Shown: positions 50,292 to 57,939 of the stretch, in pieces
Layout: every line of letters begins with the position of its first letter
Numbering within the stretch: position 1 is the first letter of the stretch
Assembly: GCA_045648445.1 (NCBI GenBank)
Contig: JAZRNY010000009.1
Coordinates: 62,001 to 126,000 of the forward strand
Length of the DNA stretch: 64,000 bases
Direction of reading: 5' to 3'
Origin: SIG607 sp045648445
GTDB lineage: Bacteria; Bacillota; Clostridia; Oscillospirales; Acutalibacteraceae
The notes under the pieces: generated by a model
What the model was told of the DNA's origin: nothing
What the model saw: only the letters and a program-made list of their open reading frames with translations
Databases searched by the model: none
Position numbers and translations under genes: made by a program

Positions 50292-52598
50292 ATGGCTAAT
50301 AATCGAAAAAAAGACGAGATTTTTGATCTTAATTCGTATCGTAGCGGTTCTGCTTCAAAAAAGAAAAAAAGAAAAGTTAAAAAAAGCACTAAGGTTCGTG
50401 TTTTACGAGGTTTTCTTGCTTTCTTTTTAGTGTGTGTAATGCTATTCTGCATTGGTGTAGGCGGATTTCTTATTTATGTTTTTAATTTTATAGATGATGA
50501 ATTTGCTGTTGATCTTGAAGAACTAAAGTTGAACTGTACTACGACGATTTACGTTAAAGAGGGCGAAAATTGGGTTGAATTCCAACGTTTACACGGTAAC
50601 GAAAATCGTATTTGGGTCTCCTATAAAGATATACCTCAAGATATGAAGGATGCCTTTGTTGCCGTTGAGGATAAACGATTCTTTAAACACGGCGGTGTTG
50701 ACTGGAAAAGAACTATAAGCGCATTTGCTAACTATTTCTTGCATTTTTACTCTTCCAACCAAGGCGGTTCTACAATTACCCAACAGCTAGTAAAAAACCT
50801 TACAGGTGATAAAGCGCAAACACCGGATAGAAAAATCAGAGAAATTATGAGGGCGAGAAACCTCGAAACTCAATATTCTAAAGAAACTATTTTGGAATGT
50901 TATATGAACGTAGTTTCTATGGCGAATAATATTTCGGGTGTTCAGGTTGCGGCTAATTATTATTTTAATAAACCTGTTGAAGAACTTACTTTGTCTGAAT
51001 GTGCGGCACTTGCAGGTATCACTAAAAACCCCGAAAAATATCGTCCGGATATATATCTAGATAATACTATAGAGCGTAGAGATACCGTTCTTATGTTAAT
51101 GCTTGATCAGGGCTATATAACACAAGAGGAACATGACAGAGCTGTTGCTGAAAAACTTAATATAGTTGCCGATGCTGCTAACATTAAACGTGTTGAAATT
51201 AACAACTATTTTGTTGATGCGCTTATTGATGAAGTAATTGAAGATTTGAAGCAATTATATAATTGTAGTGATGAAGATGCCTCATTAATGTTTTATAACA
51301 ACGGCTATCAAATTTATTCTACCGTTGATATGAAAATTCAAAATAGATGCGATGCTGTATTTGGAAACATTGGAACTTACGGCCTTAAATCCCACGGCGA
51401 AACAATGCAAGGGGCTATAACTGTTATGGACTATGAGGGTCACATTTTAGGAATGGCGGGCGGTATTGGTAAAAAGTCTACCAATCGTGGATTTAATAGA
51501 GCAACTATGGCTATTCGTCAGCCTGGTTCTACAATGAAACCGATTGCTGCTTATGCGCAAGCAATTGAAAAAAATATTATTACCTATTCATCTGCTGTTA
51601 ACGATAATAGACGTTATTTTGGAAAATGGGCACCGAACAACTGGTATGGCGGTAACAAAGGTTATATAACTGCTCATTTTGCACTTGAATATTCGGTTAA
51701 TACTATTCCTACCTATTTGGTAAATGAAATTAAACCGCGTACATCCTATGATTTTCTTACCAAAACACTTGGTTGTAATAATTTGACCAATGAAGACGCT
51801 AACCTTGCTCCTCTTGGAATGGGTGGTACTAACGGTGGTTTAACTACGACCGATTCTGCTGCTGCTTATGCTATTTTCGGTAATAAAGGTGTTTATCACG
51901 AACCAACTACCTATTATTATATTACCGATATGAAGGGTAATGTCATTCTTGATTATGACGAAACAGGCGTTCAGGCTATTGGTGAAGATACTGCAGTTGT
52001 TATGAATCATATGCTTCAAAATGTTGTTTATGGTGGCAGTGGTACAGGTAGAGGCGCCGGCGGATACGTTAGCAATATGAGAATCTATGCTAAAACCGGT
52101 ACTTCAAATAATACACGTGACCTTTGGTTCGTTGGTGGTACACCATACTATGTTGCTTCTTGTTGGACCGGTTACGATAACAACTATACAATTAATTCTT
52201 CAAGCATTGCTCAAAGAATGTGGGGCGCTGTTATGAAGGATATTCATAAAGGCTTAGAGGCAAAGAAATTTGCTACCAGTAAATATGTAAGTAAACGTTA
52301 TTATTGTGCTGATACCGGCTTACTTGCTACAATAAATTGTCCAAATAAACTAACAGGTTACTATAAAAATAGTTACTTACCTACATGTTCTCATCACGGT
52401 GGTACAATACTTGGACCCATATCCGGTTCTAATGCTACATTCTCTGGTAAGAGTGGCGTTGTTAAAGGTAAGGTGACGGGCATGCTTGTCAAAGAAAAAG
52501 AGGAGGAAAGTTCATCAGAAGGTTCGTCTTCCGGTGAAAGTTCATCAGAAGGTTCATCCTCTGGTAATTCTTCTTCTAACACCAATCCTATATTTTAA
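50292..52598 (+). CDS. Class A penicillin-binding protein (glycosyltransferase/transpeptidase)
   Basis: This bifunctional peptidoglycan synthase polymerises glycan strands and cross-links peptides outside the membrane. The 768-aa product has a basic cytoplasmic tail, one span (about 35-60), and a GT51 domain with catalytic Glu126 in AVEDKRFFKHGG and GGSTITQQLVKNL. The transpeptidase motifs are S413-T-M-K416, S468-V-N470 and K601-T-G. The C terminus is a Ser/Gly/Glu low-complexity tail with a duplicated SSEGSSSG unit. GGAGGT directs the start to the second in-frame ATG. Confidence 0.95.
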   Translation: MANNRKKDEIFDLNSYRSGSASKKKKRKVKKSTKVRVLRGFLAFFLVCVMLFCIGVGGFLIYVFNFIDDEFAVDLEELKLNCTTTIYVKEGENWVEFQRLHGNENRIWVSYKDIPQDMKDAFVAVEDKRFFKHGGVDWKRTISAFANYFLHFYSSNQGGSTITQQLVKNLTGDKAQTPDRKIREIMRARNLETQYSKETILECYMNVVSMANNISGVQVAANYYFNKPVEELTLSECAALAGITKNPEKYRPDIYLDNTIERRDTVLMLMLDQGYITQEEHDRAVAEKLNIVADAANIKRVEINNYFVDALIDEVIEDLKQLYNCSDEDASLMFYNNGYQIYSTVDMKIQNRCDAVFGNIGTYGLKSHGETMQGAITVMDYEGHILGMAGGIGKKSTNRGFNRATMAIRQPGSTMKPIAAYAQAIEKNIITYSSAVNDNRRYFGKWAPNNWYGGNKGYITAHFALEYSVNTIPTYLVNEIKPRTSYDFLTKTLGCNNLTNEDANLAPLGMGGTNGGLTTTDSAAAYAIFGNKGVYHEPTTYYYITDMKGNVILDYDETGVQAIGEDTAVVMNHMLQNVVYGGSGTGRGAGGYVSNMRIYAKTGTSNNTRDLWFVGGTPYYVASCWTGYDNNYTINSSSIAQRMWGAVMKDIHKGLEAKKFATSKYVSKRYYCADTGLLATINCPNKLTGYYKNSYLPTCSHHGGTILGPISGSNATFSGKSGVVKGKVTGMLVKEKEEESSSEGSSSGESSSEGSSSGNSSSNTNPIF

Positions 52599-52601
52599 CG
52601 T

Positions 52602-52636
52602 AAAAAAGCAACCAACTTTTTGTTGGTTGCTTTTTT
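52602..52636. terminator. Bidirectional terminator between PBP and DUF711 genes
   Basis: AAAAAAGCAACCAAC and GTTGGTTGCTTTTTT form a 15-bp stem with a TTTTT loop between two convergent genes. Confidence 0.92.
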
Positions 52637-52637
52637 A

Positions 52638-53996
52638 TTAGTTTTTAAGACTTTGCAGAGGAGCGGGGATTTGTCCGCCTCTATTTATGAATTTGGCAGG
52701 TGAACCTTTATTAATTCTCATTACTGGTCCTTCGCCTAAAAGTCCGCCAAATGATAAGGAATCTCCTTCTTTTTTACCGATAGCAGGAATAACACGAACC
52801 GCTGTGGTTTTAGAGTTTATCATACCAATAGCGGCTTCATCAGCAATAATTGCTGAAATAACTTCCGGATTGGTATCGCCCGGGATGTTAATCATATCAA
52901 GTCCAACCGAGCAAACCGCAGTCATTGCTTCTAGTTTTTCAATAGTTAAAGAACCACATTCGGCAGCGTGTATCATACCGGCATCTTCAGTAACGGGAAT
53001 AAATGCGCCTGATAGACCGCCAACTTTTGAAGATGCCATAACGCCGCCTTTTTTAACGGCGTCGTTAAGCATTGCAAGTGCGGCAGTAGTTCCCGCACAT
53101 CCGCAACATTCTAATCCTATTTCTTCAAGGATATATGCTACCGAATCGCCAACTGCCGGAGTAGGTGCAAGAGATAAATCTACTATTCCAAACGGTACGC
53201 CAAGTCGCTGCGATGCTTCTCTTGCAACAAGTTGACCCATTCGTGTGATTTTAAATGCTGTACGTTTAATAAGTTCAGCAACACTTGTTATGTCAAGGTC
53301 TTTTGATTTAGCCAAAGCAGCACGTACTACGCCAGGACCGGAAACACCTACGTTAATTACACAGTCTGCTTCGCCAACTCCGTGGAATGCGCCTGCCATA
53401 AAGGGATTGTCTTCGGGAGCATTGCAAAATACAACAAGTTTTGCAGCACCAATGCAGTTTCTGTCTTTGGTGAGTTGTGCTGCTTCTTTAACAACGTTAC
53501 CCATCATTTTAACTGCATCAAGGTTTATACCCGCTTTAGTAGAACCGATATTAACCGAAGAACATACGTGGTCGGTTTTAGCAAGTGCTTCAGGAATACT
53601 TTCGATAAGTATTTTATCTGCGTCAGTAAATCCTTTTTGAACTAGGGCGGAATATCCGCCTATAAAGTTTACTCCAACTGCAAGTGCTGCTTTTTCTAAA
53701 GTTAATGCAAACTTTACTGGATTTTTTTCGGTACAAGCGCCTACAAGTAAAGCGATGGGAGTTACTGAAATACGTTTGTTAATAATTGGTATGCCGTATT
53801 TCTTTTCTATTTCTTCACATTCAGGTACTAAGCGACTAGCGCATTTTATGATTTTGTTGTAAACATTTTCACAAGCCTTATTAATATCACTATCAATACA
53901 GTCGAGAAGCGAAATACCCATAGTAACGGTACGAATATCAAGGTTTTCATCCTGTATCATAGTGATAGTTTCAAGAATATCTTTAGTTTCTAACAT
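52638..53996 (-). CDS. DUF711 (UPF0210/PFL) family protein
   Basis: The 452-aa protein belongs to the DUF711/PFL family, related in fold to anaerobic ribonucleotide reductase and pyruvate formate-lyase barrels. Typical segments are DIRTVTMGISLLDCIDSD near the start, FIGGYSALVQKGF, FHGVGEADCVINVGVSGPG, and LDMINIPGDTNPEVISAIIA. No radical Gly motif or activase is nearby, and the reaction is unknown. It lies 9 nt downstream of a small ACT-domain gene, a pairing conserved widely in bacteria, suggesting amino-acid-dependent regulation. Confidence 0.92.
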   Translation of the reverse strand: MLETKDILETITMIQDENLDIRTVTMGISLLDCIDSDINKACENVYNKIIKCASRLVPECEEIEKKYGIPIINKRISVTPIALLVGACTEKNPVKFALTLEKAALAVGVNFIGGYSALVQKGFTDADKILIESIPEALAKTDHVCSSVNIGSTKAGINLDAVKMMGNVVKEAAQLTKDRNCIGAAKLVVFCNAPEDNPFMAGAFHGVGEADCVINVGVSGPGVVRAALAKSKDLDITSVAELIKRTAFKITRMGQLVAREASQRLGVPFGIVDLSLAPTPAVGDSVAYILEEIGLECCGCAGTTAALAMLNDAVKKGGVMASSKVGGLSGAFIPVTEDAGMIHAAECGSLTIEKLEAMTAVCSVGLDMINIPGDTNPEVISAIIADEAAIGMINSKTTAVRVIPAIGKKEGDSLSFGGLLGEGPVMRINKGSPAKFINRGGQIPAPLQSLKN

Positions 53997-54005
53997 TTTG
54001 TCACC

Positions 54006-54275
54006 TTATATTTTGTGCATTGCATTGAAAATATCTTCATGCATAGCGTGGATTGATAAACCTTTTTCATTGCCGTAATTCGACATTATGTCGGCAAATT
54101 TGTTAAAGTCAGTATTAAGTGTTTTAATGTCGCAAATCATAATCATACAGAACATATCCTGTAAAACTGATTGCGATACGTCTATGATATTAACGCCGTA
54201 TTCAGCACATTTGTTTGAAACTCCGGCAAGAATACCAACGCTATCTTTACCAATAACAGAAATTACTACTTTCAT
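54006..54275 (-). CDS. ACT-domain protein (UPF0237)
   Basis: The 89-aa protein is a single ACT domain of the UPF0237 type (MKVVISVIGKDSVGILAGVS, VNIIDVSQSVLQDMFCMIM). ACT domains bind amino acids. It is co-transcribed with the DUF711 gene and probably acts with it. AGGAGTG precedes the ATG. Confidence 0.93.
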   Translation of the reverse strand: MKVVISVIGKDSVGILAGVSNKCAEYGVNIIDVSQSVLQDMFCMIMICDIKTLNTDFNKFADIMSNYGNEKGLSIHAMHEDIFNAMHKI

Positions 54276-54296
54276 TTATTTACACTCCTAATAAGA

Positions 54297-54318
54297 TTAT
54301 GTTAATAATATAACATAA
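54297..54318. promoter_or_regulatory. Inverted repeat over the ACT-DUF711 promoter
   Basis: TTATGTTA-N6-TAACATAA has 8-bp perfect arms and covers the minus-strand -10 box (54307-54312). This position fits a repressor operator. Confidence 0.45.
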
Positions 54319-54335
54319 TATATTTAAAAAGTAAA
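54307..54335 (-). promoter_or_regulatory. Promoter of the ACT-DUF711 operon
   Basis: On the minus strand TTTACT and TATATT are spaced by 17 bp, with TGT extending the -10. Confidence 0.6.
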
Positions 54336-54342
54336 TAATACT

Positions 54343-54370
54343 TTGAAAATTTGTCGAATTGTGTTAAAAT
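54343..54370 (+). promoter_or_regulatory. Promoter of ispE
   Basis: TTGAAA and TAAAAT are spaced by 16 bp with TGT extending the -10, 18 nt before the ATG and just upstream of AAGGAGTG. Confidence 0.7.
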
Positions 54371-54388
54371 TATTAAGGAGTGATTTGA

Positions 54389-55231
54389 ATGATTAGTATA
54401 AAAGCCTATGCAAAAGTAAATCTTTCGCTATTAATAGATGGTAAAAGGGAAGACGGCTACCATACTATTGATACTGTTATGCAAACAATTTCACTATATG
54501 ATACGGTTAGTATATCTGCTTTAAATAGCGGTGAGATTAGCGTTGTATGTGACGATGAAAGTTTATGTGGCAAAAACAATTTATGTTTCAAAGCCGCTGA
54601 GTTGTTTTTTAGCAAAGCAAATATTAACGGTGGTTGCAGTATAAACATTCAAAAAAATATTCCCGTTTCGGCTGGTCTTGGTGGTGGCAGTACTGACGCC
54701 GCAGCCGTACTTAAAGGTTTAAACACCTTGTATGGTAATCCTTTTAATGAATTTGAACTAGAAGAACTTGCGCTAAATCTTGGAGCTGACGTTCCTTTTT
54801 TTATTAAAGGCGGTACAGCCCGTGCAAAAGGCATTGGTGAAAAACTTACAACCATTAATAATAAGTTGGATCTTAATTTGCTTCTTATTAAGAGCGGCGA
54901 GAAACCTTCAACTGTTTATATGTATAAAAAATTTGATGAGTTAGGTTTATTTTCTTTAGACAATAAAATATCAGATATGTGCGAAAACGCACTTTTAACC
55001 GCAGATTTTAACGGTTTAATATGTTCTATTTTTAATGATTTTTCTAAAGTGTGTAATTACAAAAACATAAGGGAAGACTTAATCGATAATGATGCTATTT
55101 GTGTGTCGTTGTCGGGCAGTGGTCCGACTGTAATGGGTTTATTTAAAACTAAAGATAGTGCTGATAAAGCATACGAAATGTTAAGGCACAAGTACCCATA
55201 CGTCTACTCGGTTTCATCGGTAAATGAATAA
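54389..55231 (+). CDS. ispE: 4-diphosphocytidyl-2-C-methyl-D-erythritol kinase IspE
   Basis: IspE phosphorylates CDP-methylerythritol in the non-mevalonate isoprenoid pathway. The 280-aa product is a GHMP kinase: AYAKVNLSLLIDGKREDGYH at the start (Lys/Asp active-site region), the ATP loop PVSAGLGGGSTDAAAVL near residue 91, and the C-terminal LSGSGPTVMGLF. Length is normal. spoIIR begins 41 nt later. Confidence 0.95.
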   Translation: MISIKAYAKVNLSLLIDGKREDGYHTIDTVMQTISLYDTVSISALNSGEISVVCDDESLCGKNNLCFKAAELFFSKANINGGCSINIQKNIPVSAGLGGGSTDAAAVLKGLNTLYGNPFNEFELEELALNLGADVPFFIKGGTARAKGIGEKLTTINNKLDLNLLLIKSGEKPSTVYMYKKFDELGLFSLDNKISDMCENALLTADFNGLICSIFNDFSKVCNYKNIREDLIDNDAICVSLSGSGPTVMGLFKTKDSADKAYEMLRHKYPYVYSVSSVNE

Positions 55232-55250
55232 TTATTAAAAAAAGCGTCAA

Positions 55251-55271
55251 GTATAACCTCGGAGGTTATAC
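55251..55271 (+). promoter_or_regulatory. Palindrome containing the spoIIR Shine-Dalgarno
   Basis: GTATAACCTC and GAGGTTATAC flank a single G, a perfect 21-bp palindrome ending 1 nt before the spoIIR ATG. As RNA it forms a 9-bp stem with loop CGG, hiding the GGAGG ribosome-binding site. Confidence 0.7.
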
Positions 55272-55272
55272 G

Positions 55273-55875
55273 ATGAAAATTTTAAAAATTTCGATATTAT
55301 TTGGTTTGATAATAACTGTTTTGCTTTCTATGGCTAGATTTGACGCTTTATGTTCGGATTTACGGGAAAATGTTTTTAGACTTCATATTCGCGCTGCTTC
55401 TGATTCAGAAAGTGATCAGCAATTAAAATTAAAGGTTAGAGATGCTATACTAGTTGAGTTTGGCGATGATTTTGCAAACTGCAATAACAAATTAGATGCA
55501 GTTGAATTTGCTAATAATAACTTAGCAAGTTTCGAGAAAGTAGCAACCAAAACTATTCAAAAAAATGGTTATAATTATAATGTTAGTGTATCGATCGGAG
55601 AAAGTTATTTTGAAAACAGGGAATACGATACCTTTACTTTACCTGCCGGTACTTACGAGGCTGTTAATATAGTAATTGACGAGGGAAAAGGCAAAAATTG
55701 GTGGTGCGTAATGTTTCCCGCGGTATGCATTGGTGCTTCGGGCAGTCTGGATCAGGCTGTTGGCGATGAAAGCGTTAATATTGCCGAGAATAGTTGTGAA
55801 TTTAAAATTCGCTTTAAAACAGTAGAAATTTATGAAGATTTTAAAAATTTATTAAAAAAAAGAAAAAATAAATAA
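55273..55875 (+). CDS. spoIIR: Stage II sporulation protein R
   Basis: SpoIIR is the signal secreted from the forespore that triggers SpoIIGA to activate sigma-E in the mother cell. The 200-aa product has a signal/anchor (residues 5-20) and the conserved opening of the mature domain, LRENVFRLHIRAASDSESDQ then LKLKVRDAILVEF. The central YDTFTLPAGTYEAVNIVID and WWCVMFPAVCI segments are typical. In B. subtilis it is under sigma-F; no sigma-F promoter is obvious here. Its ribosome-binding site lies in a palindrome. Confidence 0.93.
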   Translation: MKILKISILFGLIITVLLSMARFDALCSDLRENVFRLHIRAASDSESDQQLKLKVRDAILVEFGDDFANCNNKLDAVEFANNNLASFEKVATKTIQKNGYNYNVSVSIGESYFENREYDTFTLPAGTYEAVNIVIDEGKGKNWWCVMFPAVCIGASGSLDQAVGDESVNIAENSCEFKIRFKTVEIYEDFKNLLKKRKNK

Positions 55876-55883
55876 ATTTTTAC

Positions 55884-55912
55884 TTGCATTTTGGTTTGAA
55901 ATGTGTTAACAT
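55884..55912 (+). promoter_or_regulatory. Promoter of rpmE
   Basis: TTGCAT and TAACAT are spaced by 17 bp with TGT extending the -10. Confidence 0.7.
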
Positions 55913-55950
55913 ACCTTTGTTAGCGAAAATTTGAAAGAGGTGACACTGTA

Positions 55951-56148
55951 ATGAAAGAGGCTATACATCCACAGTACGAAAAAGTCGTTGTTAAATGTGC
56001 ATGTGGTGCGGAGTTTGAAACTCGTTCAACCAAGAAGGATATTCATCTTGATATCTGCTCTAAATGTCATCCGTTCTTTACCGGAAAACAGAAGCTGGTT
56101 GACACCGGCGGTCGTGTTGACAAGTTCAGAAAGCGTTACGGCTTATAA
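55951..56148 (+). CDS. rpmE: 50S ribosomal protein L31 (zinc-binding form)
   Basis: The 65-aa protein is L31 of the C+ type, with zinc ligands Cys16, Cys18, Cys36 and Cys39 (CACG and CSKC). It starts MKEAIHPQYEKV and ends VDKFRKRYGL, as usual. AAAGAGGTG precedes the ATG. Codon use is that of a highly expressed gene. The zinc-independent paralogue, if any, is not in the window. Confidence 0.97.
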   Translation: MKEAIHPQYEKVVVKCACGAEFETRSTKKDIHLDICSKCHPFFTGKQKLVDTGGRVDKFRKRYGL

Positions 56149-56156
56149 GTACAATT

Positions 56157-56190
56157 CCGCAACCACTTTGTTGGTTGCGGTTTTATTTTT
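56157..56190 (+). terminator. Intrinsic terminator after rpmE, abutting the yigZ ribosome-binding site
   Basis: CCGCAACCA and TGGTTGCGG flank CTTTGT and are followed by TTTTATTTTT. The next bases are GGAGGA, the Shine-Dalgarno of the following gene. Confidence 0.9.
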
Positions 56191-56199
56191 GGAGGAATT

Positions 56200-56832
56200 A
56201 TGCAGGGTTATCGCACGTTACTTTCTTCTGCAATAGGTGAATATGAAGAAAAACATTCACGTTTTATCGCTGAAATCAAACCTGTATTAAGCGAAGAAGA
56301 AGCAGTTAACTTTATAAAAGAACAAAAAAGTAAATATTGGGATGCCCGTCACAATGTGTATGCCTATCGGTTGCTTGACGGCGAATGTCGTTTTTCTGAT
56401 GACGGAGAACCTCATGGAACTGCAGGTAAACCTGTATTAGATATAATTACGGGCAGAGAACTGTTTAACGTATGTATTGTAGTAACAAGATATTTTGGAG
56501 GAATACTTTTAGGTACAGGCGGTCTGGTAAGAGCATATAGTGAGGCGGCCAGAAATTGTATTAATAGTGCCTGTATTGCTGAAATGGGTCTAATCGATGA
56601 ATTTTCTTTGCATTGTGATTATCAACAGTACAATAGGTTACTTCCTTTTTTTGCACAGTACGATATTAACGTTACCGATACTGTTTTTGAAGAAGACGTA
56701 ATTGTTAAATTTGCTTTGCCTAATTCAAAAAGCGAAAATTTTATTTTAAATCTTACCGAAACTTTTGCCGGTCGAATAACCGCAGAAAAAGAAGGGGAAA
56801 TATTTGCACCTATAAATATTTTAAAAAAATGA
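56200..56832 (+). CDS. yigZ: YigZ/IMPACT family protein
   Basis: The 210-aa protein has the IMPACT N-terminal domain (EKHSRFIAEIKPV; WDARHNVYAYRLL; FSDDGEPHGTAGKPVLD; VVTRYFGGILLGTGGLVRAY) and a C-terminal DUF1949 part. Family members are linked to translation control or, under the older name, proline peptidase activity; the bacterial role is unclear. GGAGGA lies 3 nt before the ATG and immediately after the rpmE terminator, so expression probably relies on read-through. Confidence 0.92.
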   Translation: MQGYRTLLSSAIGEYEEKHSRFIAEIKPVLSEEEAVNFIKEQKSKYWDARHNVYAYRLLDGECRFSDDGEPHGTAGKPVLDIITGRELFNVCIVVTRYFGGILLGTGGLVRAYSEAARNCINSACIAEMGLIDEFSLHCDYQQYNRLLPFFAQYDINVTDTVFEEDVIVKFALPNSKSENFILNLTETFAGRITAEKEGEIFAPINILKK

Positions 56833-56911
56833 ATAAAAAATAAAGGTTTTTTGAATTTTTTGGCGTATATAATAATTAGAAAGAAATATTTACTTAATAT
56901 TAGGAGATAAT

Positions 56912-57910
56912 ATGGAAAATATTCGCAAACGTATTGAAGAAACTGAGCATTTATACCTTTGCGATCGTGCCGCTTTTAGTGATAACTCGAAAGGACGAAA
57001 AATACCCGAAGAGGAATCACCTTTACGCACGGTTTATCAACGCGATCGTGATAGAATAATTCATTCAAAAGCGTTTCGACGTTTAAAACATAAAACACAG
57101 GTTTTTTTATCACCCGAATCTGATCATTATAGAACTCGTTTAACACATACATTAGAAGTTGCACAAATCGCCAGAACGGTAGCGCGTGCAATGCGTCTTA
57201 ATGAAGATTTGACCGAGGCAATAGCGCTTGGGCACGACCTAGGGCACACTCCTTTTGGACATGCAGGTGAACGCGCCCTTAACGAACTAGCACCATTCGA
57301 TTTTACTCATTTTGAGCAAAGCGTTCGAGTATGCGAAAAACTTGAAAAAAACGGTAAAGGTCTTAATTTAACTCATGAGGTTTTAGACGGTATACTTTGT
57401 CATACAAGAGGTGTAAGTGCTGGAACTTTAGAAGGAAGAATAGTTAGAATTTGTGATAGAATCGCTTATATTAATCACGATATCGACGATGCTATAAGAG
57501 GTAATATAATAAGTATTAACGATATTCCTGAAGATATTCGCAATAAACTAGGTAATACTAAAAGTCAACGTATTAATACTTTGGTTACTTCGGTTATTGA
57601 AAATAGCGTTGATGATATTTCAATGGATTCTAATACGCAAATTTATTTTGATAAATTACACGAATTTCTTTTTGAATTTGTTTATCGAAATCCAAAGGCG
57701 AAATCAGAAGAAACTAAAGTATATGGGTTTATTAAAGGTTTATACGATTATTACTGTCAATATCCTTTATTACTTCCTAATGAATATAGGAAAATATGTG
57801 AAGAAGAAGGAATTCAGCGTGCTGTTGTAGATTATATCGCGGGAATGACCGATCATTATGCAGTAGTAAGTTTTAATAATATATACGTTCCAGGTTCGTG
57901 GGAACACTAA
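56912..57910 (+). CDS. dgt: Deoxyguanosinetriphosphate triphosphohydrolase (dGTPase)
   Basis: Dgt splits dGTP into deoxyguanosine and triphosphate and helps balance dNTP pools. The 332-aa product has HSKAFRRLKHKTQVF, the metal-binding HD core (TRLTHTLEVAQIARTVAR, then LGHDLGHTPFGHAGERAL), and a later metal-ligand Asp region (RIAYINHDIDDAIR). Length fits the short Firmicutes type. It begins the dgt-dnaG-rpoD series typical of clostridia, with AGGAGA before the ATG. Confidence 0.94.
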   Translation: MENIRKRIEETEHLYLCDRAAFSDNSKGRKIPEEESPLRTVYQRDRDRIIHSKAFRRLKHKTQVFLSPESDHYRTRLTHTLEVAQIARTVARAMRLNEDLTEAIALGHDLGHTPFGHAGERALNELAPFDFTHFEQSVRVCEKLEKNGKGLNLTHEVLDGILCHTRGVSAGTLEGRIVRICDRIAYINHDIDDAIRGNIISINDIPEDIRNKLGNTKSQRINTLVTSVIENSVDDISMDSNTQIYFDKLHEFLFEFVYRNPKAKSEETKVYGFIKGLYDYYCQYPLLLPNEYRKICEEEGIQRAVVDYIAGMTDHYAVVSFNNIYVPGSWEH

Positions 57911-57939
57911 TTTAAGCAATAAGGAAAGGAGTTTTACTT

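Noticed and set aside
52638..53996. Pyruvate formate-lyase or glycyl-radical enzyme, from the PFL family name
   Set aside because: No glycyl radical motif, no paired active-site cysteines and no activating enzyme nearby; the protein is the DUF711 type.
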